DNA of 64,000 nucleotides from Eubacteriales bacterium (GTDB lineage: Bacteria; Bacillota; Clostridia; Saccharofermentanales; UBA5734), in contig JAQUDJ010000006.1 of the NCBI GenBank assembly GCA_028685755.1, positions 1 through 64,000 of the forward strand, given 5' to 3'. Below are positions 35,103 through 42,323 of the stretch, piece after piece. Positions within the stretch are counted from its first letter, which is position 1; the number at the start of each line of letters is the position of its first letter. Both the position numbers and the translations under genes were made by a program. The notes beneath the pieces are model-generated. The model was given only the letters and a program-made list of their open reading frames with translations, had not been told where the DNA came from and ran no database searches.

Positions 35103-35857
35103 CGCAAGTCCTCCGCACGGACGGCAGCCTGATAGGCTTGTTGAAGCTTTTGTAGATTATCCTGATGCGTTTGGTCCAAAGGTTGATCACCGATCGCCAC
35201 AACTTGGCGAATACCTATCAAGCTATTAGTCAAAAAAATGGCATCTGCATGCATCATTTCATCGAGTCGCAAAGGCCGTTGTAACACAGTCAATCCGCTG
35301 ATTTTGTGAGCCCTGTCGATCACGATTTCGCGAACAATCCCAGGTAAAATTCGGCCATCGAGTGGTGGAGTCACCAGCGTATTCTTCATGATCGCAACGA
35401 TATTTGCGCCGGCTGTTTCGAGGACTTCATTTGCCTGCCCAAGCCATAAAACATCAGTAAATCCGGCCGTGATCGCTTGTTCTTGACCCAACGCATACCC
35501 GCATCGATTGAGCGTTTTGTGGCTCGCTAAAGGGGGCTGTTCGGGATGAGGCAAGGGGCTGATCCACAAGCGAGAAACCAGGGTTGGATCTTCCGGTAAA
35601 GGCCGCGTGACCAATACGAGATTGTCTGCCGATATGATGATTTTGAGTGCCGTGTCTTTGATCTGGTGGATTTGGATTAGCTTGCGGATCTCGCCTGCCC
35701 GGACTTGACGCGTCAACCCTAAAAAGCGTGCCGTTTGGTTGAGTCGCGCTAAATGGCGATCAAGCCATAGCGGTTGTTGTAAAACAGCGAGGGTTGTAAA
35801 GGCCCCATGCTCGAAGGTATGCCCCTCTATTTGGAGCGTGCCATTAACGATCAACAT
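35090..35857 (-). CDS. pabC: Aminodeoxychorismate lyase (class IV aminotransferase)
   Basis: A 255-residue PLP enzyme of class IV, which would release pyruvate from 4-amino-4-deoxychorismate to give p-aminobenzoate for folate. Visible features are GAFTTLAVLQQPLWLDRHLA, the KTLNR segment with the PLP lysine and the motif TDVLWLGQANEVLETAGANI. The track start is rejected in favour of ATG at 35857: GGAGGA lies seven bases upstream and the start overlaps the pabB stop by 14 bases. A branched-chain or D-amino-acid aminotransferase is the alternative, but pabA and pabB directly upstream settle the role. Confidence 0.88.
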   Translation of the reverse strand: MLIVNGTLQIEGHTFEHGAFTTLAVLQQPLWLDRHLARLNQTARFLGLTRQVRAGEIRKLIQIHQIKDTALKIIISADNLVLVTRPLPEDPTLVSRLWISPLPHPEQPPLASHKTLNRCGYALGQEQAITAGFTDVLWLGQANEVLETAGANIVAIMKNTLVTPPLDGRILPGIVREIVIDRAHKISGLTVLQRPLRLDEMMHADAIFLTNSLIGIRQVVAIGDQPLDQTHQDNLQKLQQAYQAAVRAEDLRCTM

Positions 35858-37418
35858 CAAACAGTCCTCCGATCGCCTTCGTTTTATCAAGTGTCTCCTG
35901 ATATTCAGACTGGGGGTCGGAATCCCAAGTGATCCCACCGCCAGCGTGGTAAGTCGTTTTTTGACCATCACTCAAAATCGTCCGAATTAAGATATTGAAA
36001 TCTGTCTGACCATCGAGTGAAAAATAACCCATGCAGCCAGTATACAGGCCACGGCGCAACCCTTCGAATTCGGAAATGAGTTGCATCGCGCGGATTTTGG
36101 GCGCGCCGGTGATTGAACCGCCAGGAAAGCAGGCTTTGATGCATGATACCGCATCCTGGCCCTCAGCCAATCGTCCTTCAACAGTTGCGACGAGATGAAA
36201 AACAGTAGCAAATGTTTCGAGATGAAACAGATCGCGAACGACAACGGAATCCGGCTCACATACAGCACTGAGATCATTGCGTTCAAGATCGACAATCATC
36301 AACAATTCAGCTTGATCTTTGAGGCTCGCTTGTAATTCTTCACGGTTTTTCTGATCCTCCGCGGAATTCTTTCCACGCGGCCGCGTGCCTTTGATCGGGC
36401 GAGTTGTCACGTGGCGATCGCGGATCTGAATAAATTGTTCCGGCGAAAAACTTAAAATATGTTGTCCACCAGCTTGGAAAAAAGTTGCGTAAGGCGTCGG
36501 TGAGATTGCTCGCAATTGGCAATAGGTATCCCAAAAGTCTTGCGGGGTCTGAAGTTCAAAGCGTTGGGTCATATTGAGAATATAGACATCGCCGGCCTCA
36601 ATAGCATTGATAATATGTTCAATTTGCCGACAATATTTTTCTTTTGAGAAATTACTCTGTTTGGACCAGTTTGATTGCATTGTGGGGTCATTCTTACGCA
36701 ATGCGCCCTCAATTGAATGCTGGTAAGCATGTGCAGGCGGATGAGGCTTAATTGACGGATAAGGTGTTGCAAGAGCAGTTTGTAAAGCGACCATAGCTTG
36801 GGTAGCAGGTTGATGCTGACCCCAAGCCATCAGATAAATCTGGTTTTGAACGTGGTCGATGATTACCATTTGATCAAAGGCCATTAGCCGAGCTTGAGGG
36901 CTGTATAAATCATACGTCTCCGGCATTGGGACAAGGCCGTTGGATTCGAGCACCGCCAAATCATAGCTGAAATACCCGAGTAAGCCACCGCAAAATGGCA
37001 GCTGGTTTGGCCATTTTGCCAAAGATGTAAAATCAGATTCATGATTGTGTAAAAAATCCTGCGCAACCTGCCAGATGGTCTGATCAGCTGGCTGACCGTT
37101 GACGATTGTTTGGCCCGCAATGACTTGGCAATCAAACCACGGCTCTCGCGCGATGATCGCATAGCGACTTTCTGCGCCGTTTTGTTGACTGCTGTCGAGA
37201 AAAATAAACGGCTCCCCGGCAGATGATCGCAGCCGATCGGCTAAATCTACTGGTGTGAGGTCCGGCTGCAGGGGTAAGGTCAGCCCTAAAAGCGGCGTTT
37301 TTGGGGTTATTGGGGGAATTTGTGCTGTTTGGGGTGCTCGAGATAGTTGAGACTTGTGAGTTGAGTGGGATATTTCGGCAGCTTGTACATCTCGTTGGTG
37401 GTGCATATCTTCACCCAT
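35844..37418 (-). CDS. pabB: Aminodeoxychorismate synthase component I
   Basis: A 524-residue chorismate-utilising enzyme. The C-terminal catalytic domain has TRPIKGTRPRGKN, where the lysine in PIKGT is the nucleophile typical of PabB (TrpE has Ala), and FPGGSITGAPKIRAMQLISE. The first ~45 residues (HHQRDVQAAEISHSTHKSQL) look disordered and are longer than in relatives. It would form the synthase with PabA, whose gene overlaps it by eight bases. The start may instead be the ATG at 37406, which follows GGGTGAAGAT. Confidence 0.92.
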   Translation of the reverse strand: MGEDMHHQRDVQAAEISHSTHKSQLSRAPQTAQIPPITPKTPLLGLTLPLQPDLTPVDLADRLRSSAGEPFIFLDSSQQNGAESRYAIIAREPWFDCQVIAGQTIVNGQPADQTIWQVAQDFLHNHESDFTSLAKWPNQLPFCGGLLGYFSYDLAVLESNGLVPMPETYDLYSPQARLMAFDQMVIIDHVQNQIYLMAWGQHQPATQAMVALQTALATPYPSIKPHPPAHAYQHSIEGALRKNDPTMQSNWSKQSNFSKEKYCRQIEHIINAIEAGDVYILNMTQRFELQTPQDFWDTYCQLRAISPTPYATFFQAGGQHILSFSPEQFIQIRDRHVTTRPIKGTRPRGKNSAEDQKNREELQASLKDQAELLMIVDLERNDLSAVCEPDSVVVRDLFHLETFATVFHLVATVEGRLAEGQDAVSCIKACFPGGSITGAPKIRAMQLISEFEGLRRGLYTGCMGYFSLDGQTDFNILIRTILSDGQKTTYHAGGGITWDSDPQSEYQETLDKTKAIGGLFDVDR

Positions 37419-37986
37419 AAAGTTGGCTCACAAAATTCTGTAGGAGAGCCAAGCCCTGTTCAGTCAGTAGCGCTTCCGGATGAAATTGGACACCTTCGAT
37501 AGCCAACGTTTTATGGCGCAGCCCCATGACAAGGTGATCCTCCGCAGTTTTGGCGGTGACTTCGAGCGTGGCAGGCAAACTTTGAGCGTCGACAATCAGC
37601 GAGTGATAACGCGTGACGGCAAAGTGGGTGGGCAATCCAGAAAATAGGCCGCGTCCTTGGTGTTCGAGAAGCGAACGATAACCGTGCATCGGGCGAGGCG
37701 CTTGGATAATGGATGCCCCAAAAGCGTGGGCGATGACTTGATGTCCAAGGCAAATTCCGAGAATCGGCAGCTGACCGGCATATCGTGCAAGCACTTGATG
37801 GGCCGTATGCGCTTGTTCAGGCCGACCGGGTCCAGGTGATAACACAAGCCCACGAAAGCCCGATAAATCAACAGTTTGGCCGTCGATTTGATCATGTTGA
37901 ACGATCCTCGACGAAACGCCGAGGATCGTGAAATATCGGGCTAAATTCAGGGTAAATGAATCGTAATGATCCAGGAGCAGTAGCAT
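37411..37986 (-). CDS. pabA: Aminodeoxychorismate synthase component II (glutamine amidotransferase)
   Basis: A 191-residue class I glutamine amidotransferase that supplies ammonia to PabB. The N-terminus MLLLLDHYDSFTLNLARYF, the nucleophile in ILGICLGHQVIAHAFG and the His-Glu pair in VQFHPEALLTEQG are all intact. The start at 37986 lies four bases after the FAH-family gene's stop and has only a weak ribosome-binding site, so it probably depends on coupling. TrpG would be an alternative, but no trp genes are nearby. Confidence 0.92.
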   Translation of the reverse strand: MLLLLDHYDSFTLNLARYFTILGVSSRIVQHDQIDGQTVDLSGFRGLVLSPGPGRPEQAHTAHQVLARYAGQLPILGICLGHQVIAHAFGASIIQAPRPMHGYRSLLEHQGRGLFSGLPTHFAVTRYHSLIVDAQSLPATLEVTAKTAEDHLVMGLRHKTLAIEGVQFHPEALLTEQGLALLQNFVSQLYG

Positions 37987-37990
37987 GGTT

Positions 37991-38755
37991 TCAGCCGGCG
38001 ATGACAGGATTACTGAGCGTACCAATTCCCTCAATCGTGACAGTCACGAGGTCCTCTGGTAGGAGTGGTCCAACACCAGCAGGTGTGCCTGTTGTCACGA
38101 CGTCACCCGGTAAGAGTGTCATAGCTTGGGTGATAAAGGCCAGTAATTCGCCGATCGACCAGATTAATTGGGCAGTCGATTCGTGCTGTCGTGTATGACC
38201 ATTGACTTTTGTAGTCAGCTGCAAATCACTCGGATCGACTTCATCTGTTACGATCGGGCCAATTGGGCAGAACGTGTCAAACCCCTTGGCTCGCGTCCAT
38301 TGACCATCTAGTTTTTGCACATCTCGAGCTGTGACGTCGTTGAGGATCGTATAGCCGAGGATATATGACGCGGCCTCGCTGGCTTCGATATGGCTGGCGC
38401 GCTTGCTGATTACGAGGGCGAGTTCACCCTCAAAATCGACACGTTGCGAAATCATTTGATCTGGCAAAACGATCGGTTGATTTGGATCCACGATCGCGGT
38501 CGATGGTTTCATAAAGAGTATGGGTCGTTCCGGAATCTGTGCATCGAATTCCTTGATGTGATCGTGGTAATTTTTTCCAACCGCAACAATTTTGGACGGT
38601 TCGCAAGGTGCTAATAGCGTTGCACTTTCAAGGCTTATCTGTTGCCCTGTCGGTTGTCCACCCCAATAGGGAGCCTGATCCAACACATGGATCTGCTGAC
38701 CATCGAGATGGCCCCAAAAAGCTTCACCAGCGATGCGAAGACGTACATATTTCAT
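37991..38755 (-). CDS. Fumarylacetoacetate hydrolase (FAH) family protein
   Basis: A 254-residue protein of the FAH/hydratase superfamily. The metal-binding residues lie in RVDFEGELALVISKRA (ExE), and KGFDTFCPIGP and GDVVTTGTPAGVGPL are the usual loops. Members cleave or decarboxylate 2-oxo-acids (acylpyruvase, oxaloacetate decarboxylase, 2-hydroxyhepta-2,4-dienedioate isomerase). Acylpyruvase/oxaloacetate tautomerase is likeliest for such short Firmicute proteins, but cannot be settled. AAGGAGGG lies before the ATG. It lies 30 bases after nfnB and just before pabA. Confidence 0.9.
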   Translation of the reverse strand: MKYVRLRIAGEAFWGHLDGQQIHVLDQAPYWGGQPTGQQISLESATLLAPCEPSKIVAVGKNYHDHIKEFDAQIPERPILFMKPSTAIVDPNQPIVLPDQMISQRVDFEGELALVISKRASHIEASEAASYILGYTILNDVTARDVQKLDGQWTRAKGFDTFCPIGPIVTDEVDPSDLQLTTKVNGHTRQHESTAQLIWSIGELLAFITQAMTLLPGDVVTTGTPAGVGPLLPEDLVTVTIEGIGTLSNPVIAG

Positions 38756-38785
38756 ATGGAGCCCTCCTTGATTGCGAAGTACCGA

Positions 38786-40234
38786 TCAATATTCGACTTT
38801 TTGTGATCCGAGAATGACGGCGCCAGATTCGGGGTCCGGTGCTTTGCCCGTTGTGAGGTATTCATCGATTGCGGTTGCTGCGGATTTGCCAGCGCCCATC
38901 GCGAGAATTACCGTCGCTGCCCCCGTGACGGCATCGCCACCGGCATAAACGCCAGCTTTGCTTGTTGCCATGGTGTGATCATCGACAACAATACCACCCC
39001 ATTTTTGGGTTTCGAGACCTGGTGTCGTCATTTTAATGAGTGGATTGGGCGTTTGCCCGATCGCGACAATGACGGTATCCATGGGCAATTCAAAGCGTGA
39101 ATCTTGCTTTTCAACGGGGCGGCGGCGACCTGAACTATCTGGTTCACCGAGTTCCATTTCAACGCATGCCATGCCGGTGACCCAGCCCTTTTCATCGCCT
39201 AAGATTTCGACAGGATTGGTTAAGAGCTTTAAGATGATGCCTTCTTCTTTGGCATGGTGGACTTCTTCTAACCGCGCTGGCAATTCGTGTTCAGAGCGAC
39301 GATACACAATATACACGTCTTCGGCGCCGAGGCGTTTGGCACTGCGGGCAGCATCCATGGCAACGTTGCCACCACCAATGACGGCGCAGCGTTTACCAAC
39401 GTGAATCGGCGTGTCCCAATCTGGGAATTTGTAAGCTTTCATCAGATTGATGCGGGTCAAAAACTCATTGGCGGAGTAAACGCCGTTAAAGTTCTCGCCG
39501 GGAATTTTCATAAAACTTGGTAAGCCGGCTCCCGTACCAATGAAAATCGCTTCATAGCCTTCGTCATAGAGCTCATCGAGGGTCAGAATTTTGCCGATAA
39601 CCATGTTCGTCTCGATTTTGACACCAAGTTTGCGCAAATTGTCGATTTCTGATTGGACGAGCGCTTTGGGCAGCCGGAATTCAGGGATGCCATACATTAA
39701 AACGCCACCGGGGACGTGAAACGCTTCGAAAATGGTCACATCATATCCAAGTTTGGCGAGATCGCTCGCACAGGTCAGACCAGCAGGACCGGAGCCAACA
39801 ATGGCAACCTTGCGGTGTTTTGCCGGTGCAACTTCAGCCTTCTGTTGCCGGTTGGCCATGTACCAATCGGCGACGAAACGTTCAAGGCGGCCAATGCCGA
39901 CTGATTCGCCCTTGATCGCTCGCACACAGAGTTCTTCGCACTGGGTTTCTTGCGGGCAAACGCGGCCACAGATGGCCGGCATGGCGTTTGTAGAGGTGAT
40001 TATGTCATAAGCGGCTTCAAATTCACCGACTGCGACTTTGCCGATAAATTCGGGGATTCGAACATTGACTGGGCAGCCGGCAATGCAAGGCTTGTGTTTG
40101 CATTGCAGGCAGCGCGTAGCTTCTTCCATGGCCATCTCGGGGGTATAGCCGATTGAGACTTCGGCAAAATTCTTGTTGCGGGCATTAGGATCTTGTTCCG
40201 GGATGGCTACTTTTTTTAAAGACATATTGGCCAT
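38786..40234 (-). CDS. NfnB-type (GltA/GltD-like) NADPH oxidoreductase subunit
   Basis: A 482-residue flavo-iron-sulfur protein. The N-terminal domain has two [4Fe-4S] cysteine sets (CLQCKHKPCIAGCPV and CGRVCPQETQCEELC). The FAD domain follows (AIVGSGPAGLTCASDLAKLG), then the NADPH domain (AVIGGGNVAMDAARSAKRLG) and a closing AGGDAVTGAATVILAMGAGK. It resembles the NADPH-dependent glutamate synthase small chain and NfnB. Because an NfnA-like gene precedes it by three bases, the likely role is an NADH-dependent ferredoxin:NADP+ oxidoreductase (electron bifurcation). A sulfide dehydrogenase SudA role is the alternative. Confidence 0.88.
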   Translation of the reverse strand: MANMSLKKVAIPEQDPNARNKNFAEVSIGYTPEMAMEEATRCLQCKHKPCIAGCPVNVRIPEFIGKVAVGEFEAAYDIITSTNAMPAICGRVCPQETQCEELCVRAIKGESVGIGRLERFVADWYMANRQQKAEVAPAKHRKVAIVGSGPAGLTCASDLAKLGYDVTIFEAFHVPGGVLMYGIPEFRLPKALVQSEIDNLRKLGVKIETNMVIGKILTLDELYDEGYEAIFIGTGAGLPSFMKIPGENFNGVYSANEFLTRINLMKAYKFPDWDTPIHVGKRCAVIGGGNVAMDAARSAKRLGAEDVYIVYRRSEHELPARLEEVHHAKEEGIILKLLTNPVEILGDEKGWVTGMACVEMELGEPDSSGRRRPVEKQDSRFELPMDTVIVAIGQTPNPLIKMTTPGLETQKWGGIVVDDHTMATSKAGVYAGGDAVTGAATVILAMGAGKSAATAIDEYLTTGKAPDPESGAVILGSQKVEY

Positions 40235-40237
40235 GGT

Positions 40238-41080
40238 TCAGGCCTCCTTGCCGGTTAAACGGCAGATATGAACTGCTTCGGACTGCTTTTCTTCAGCTTT
40301 ATAGATCTGGCTGCGGCGCATTGCTTCGTCGAAATTGACGAGGTGACCGTCAAAGTCTGGTCCGTCGATGCATGCAAATTTGGTTTCGCCACCTACGGTC
40401 AGTCGGCATCCGCCGCACATGCCTGTCCCATCTACCATGATCGAGTTCATGCTGACGATCGTATGAATGTTATATTCTTTCGTCACGTTGCAGATCATTT
40501 TCATCATGATCAACGGGCCAATTGCAATAACGAGATCATAATCGCGGCCTTCTAGTATCTTTTCACGCAAAACATCGGTGACGAAGCCTTGGCGGACATA
40601 GGAGCCATCGTCTGTTGTGATGAAAAGGTTCGTGCAGGCGACTTTCATGTCGTCCTCGAGGATCACGAGGTCCTTGTTGCGAAATCCCGCGATTATGTCA
40701 ACTTCAGCACCAAGCTGATGGAGCGCTTTTGCCTGAGGATAAGCGATCGCTGTGCCAAGCCCGCCTCCAATAACAGCGACTTTTTTGTAGCCTTCAAGAT
40801 GGGACGCTGTGCCAAGTGGGCCGACGAAATCGAGTAATTCATCACCTTCATCCATTTCGGCAAGCGCTTTGGTCGTTTTGCCGACAAGTTGGAAAATGAT
40901 CGCTATCGTGCCCTGTTCGCGGTCATAGTCGGCGATCGTCAGTGGTACACGTTCGCCGGCCTCGTCGATTCGAAGCATGATGAATTGGCCGGGTTTGGCC
41001 TTGCGCGCGATGAGCGGTGCAGCGACATCCAAGCGGGTGACGGTCGGATTCAGGATCTGTTTGTGGACGATTTTATACAC
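40238..41080 (-). CDS. NfnA/SudB-type ferredoxin-NADP reductase subunit
   Basis: A 280-residue protein with an FAD domain (GQFIMLRIDEAGERVPLTIA), an NAD(H) domain (VAVIGGGLGTAIAYPQAKAL) and a C-terminal [2Fe-2S] site (GTGMCGGCRLTVGGETKFAC). It pairs with the NfnB-like subunit. The start is GTG at 41080, preceded by GGGGAGG; the track's ATG at 41143 has no ribosome-binding site and overlaps the promoter region. Homologues are often annotated as dihydroorotate dehydrogenase electron-transfer subunits. Confidence 0.88.
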   Translation of the reverse strand: MYKIVHKQILNPTVTRLDVAAPLIARKAKPGQFIMLRIDEAGERVPLTIADYDREQGTIAIIFQLVGKTTKALAEMDEGDELLDFVGPLGTASHLEGYKKVAVIGGGLGTAIAYPQAKALHQLGAEVDIIAGFRNKDLVILEDDMKVACTNLFITTDDGSYVRQGFVTDVLREKILEGRDYDLVIAIGPLIMMKMICNVTKEYNIHTIVSMNSIMVDGTGMCGGCRLTVGGETKFACIDGPDFDGHLVNFDEAMRRSQIYKAEEKQSEAVHICRLTGKEA

Positions 41081-41145
41081 GAAACTGCCTCCCCAATTAT
41101 GGTACGGGCAGTCGGTCAAGAAGCCGAAACAACCCCATTGCATCT

Positions 41146-41173
41146 ATTATACGCTCAGACGTTCGGCCTGCAA
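41146..41173 (-). promoter_or_regulatory. Promoter of the nfnAB-pab transcript
   Basis: On the minus strand TTGCAG, a 16-base spacer and TATAAT lie 66-93 bases before the nfnA start. No terminator or promoter is obvious between nfnA and the DUF1667 fusion, so this may drive all eight genes. Confidence 0.6.
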
Positions 41174-41228
41174 TGTAATTTCAGCTACAAAACCTGATCA
41201 AAATCTGCTGATGTTAAAATCATTTTTG

Positions 41229-41238
41229 GTAACGTTAC
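41229..41238. promoter_or_regulatory. 10-bp palindrome before the ferritin promoter
   Basis: GTAACGTTAC is perfectly self-complementary, between the divergent nfnA and ferritin promoters. The 9-mer TAACGTTAC also occurs at 27225-27233 in the Crp/Fnr-rhodanese gap. Confidence 0.3.
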
Positions 41239-41263
41239 TGCTACTTTTAGGGTAGTTAAGGAC

Positions 41264-41269
41264 TATAAT
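41264..41269 (+). promoter_or_regulatory. Ferritin -10 box
   Basis: Perfect TATAAT 76 bases before the ferritin start codon. The expected -35 position (CTACTT) is poor, which suggests activation or a weak basal promoter. Confidence 0.4.
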
Positions 41270-41344
41270 GAATATATTAAAGTAATAAATAAAGCAACCG
41301 GTCGAACATTATAACGTTGACCAATTTCCAAAGGAGGCCATTCC

Positions 41345-41869
41345 ATGAAAGAACCCCTGTCTCGTGCTTTTAGTGCACAAATCAATAAAGAATATTTCAG
41401 CGCCTTTTTCTATCTCGTTATGTCAGATTATTTAGACGCTATTGGCTTTAAAGGTGCAGCTAGTTGGACTTATGTTCAATACCAAGAAGAGTTGGCTCAT
41501 GCCCAGAACCTTGTGCACTATCTGCACGCTCGCAATGAAAATGTAAAATATATGACAATTGCTGATCCGAGTGGCGAATGGAACGGCATCAAGGATGTCT
41601 TTTTGTCCATTCTTAAGCATGAAGAATCGGTGACTGAATCGATTAGTGAACTCGCAACACTCGCGATGCAATCTGGTGATCACGCAGCTTATACGTTCCT
41701 ACATTGGTACATTGCTGAACAAGTCGAAGAGGAAGGCAATGTGCAAGATGTCATCGACAAACTACAGATCGCCGAAGACAATCAAAATGCTTTGCTGACC
41801 ATTGATAATCTCCTGGGGGCTCGAGTCTATGTCGAACCGATCGTACCAGGGGTTGGCACCTCAATCTAA
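41345..41869 (+). CDS. ftnA: Ferritin (iron-storage protein)
   Basis: A 174-residue four-helix-bundle ferritin of the non-heme type, which oxidises Fe(II) and stores iron in a 24-mer. Ferroxidase ligands appear as NKEYFSAFFYLVMSDYL (Glu), WTYVQYQEELAHAQNLVHYL (E..H) and the helix with AEQVEEEGNVQDVIDKL. It has AAAGGAGG seven bases before the ATG. It is followed by a strong intrinsic terminator and so is monocistronic. Divergent from the nfnAB operon. Confidence 0.95.
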   Translation: MKEPLSRAFSAQINKEYFSAFFYLVMSDYLDAIGFKGAASWTYVQYQEELAHAQNLVHYLHARNENVKYMTIADPSGEWNGIKDVFLSILKHEESVTESISELATLAMQSGDHAAYTFLHWYIAEQVEEEGNVQDVIDKLQIAEDNQNALLTIDNLLGARVYVEPIVPGVGTSI

Positions 41870-41905
41870 ATTCAAGCCCTACTAATCATTCGCAAAAGTT
41901 ACATT

Positions 41906-41938
41906 GATCGCATCCGTTTGTACGGGTGCGATCTTTTT
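41906..41938 (+). terminator. Intrinsic terminator of the ferritin gene
   Basis: GATCGCATCCGT pairs with ACGGGTGCGATC across a 4-base loop (one G-U pair) and is followed by TTTTT. Confidence 0.9.
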
Positions 41939-42021
41939 AAATAGAAGCCTTTTCTGCAACTCTTCTTCTCATTTCCTGCAAGAATCAAATTCAGCGCACT
42001 GCGCTTTTGCGAAAATAATTG

Positions 42022-42046
42022 ATTTGCACAAGTATTGTGTGCAAAT
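42022..42046. promoter_or_regulatory. Inverted repeat upstream of the glnN promoter, possible operator
   Basis: ATTTGCACA-N7-TGTGCAAAT has perfect 9-bp arms. A third half-site, TTGCACAAAT, overlaps the -35 box at 42095. Fits an operator for a nitrogen regulator; the regulator is unknown. Confidence 0.5.
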
Positions 42047-42094
42047 TTCAGCAAAGTTTGTTCAGTTTAAAAATGAAATTTTGACTTTTTCGAC

Positions 42095-42122
42095 TTGCAC
42101 AAATAATGATCTATGGTAAGAT
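42095..42122 (+). promoter_or_regulatory. Promoter of glnN
   Basis: TTGCAC, a 16-base spacer and TAAGAT, leaving a leader of about 195 bases before the start codon. Confidence 0.55.
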
Positions 42123-42181
42123 GGTTTCATCAAATGAATAGTGACGGCTGTGGATACTGTATTTAACTCGATTCAGCCAAG

Positions 42182-42199
42182 ATAAACAAGGGTGTTTAT
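42182..42199 (+). promoter_or_regulatory. Antiterminator-like hairpin in the glnN leader
   Basis: ATAAAC-AAGGGT-GTTTAT is a 6-bp stem with a hexaloop that has A at position 1 and G at position 4, the pattern bound by ANTAR antitermination proteins. Its loop and 3' arm overlap the 5' arm of the following terminator, so the two cannot form together. Confidence 0.5.
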
Positions 42200-42240
42200 T
42201 AGTCTCCTCGGAGATTATTTGGCGCCCTATTTTTTATTTT
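42189..42240 (+). terminator. Attenuator (intrinsic terminator) in the glnN leader
   Basis: AGGGTG pairs with CGCCCT and, inside it, TAGTCTC pairs with GAGATTA around a CTCG loop; ATTTTTTATTTT follows. It sits 84 bases before the glnN start codon, so it must be read through for expression. Confidence 0.75.
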
Positions 42241-42323
42241 GTGGACATTACTGAATCGAACAATAGACGAATCTGATAAGCTAGAACTGATAAAACGTTG
42301 TATCAATGGAAGGGGATTTCAAA

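Noticed and set aside
41904-42119. 71-aa plus-strand ORF between ferritin and glnN
   Set aside because: It begins within the ferritin terminator, has no ribosome-binding site and ends at the glnN promoter.
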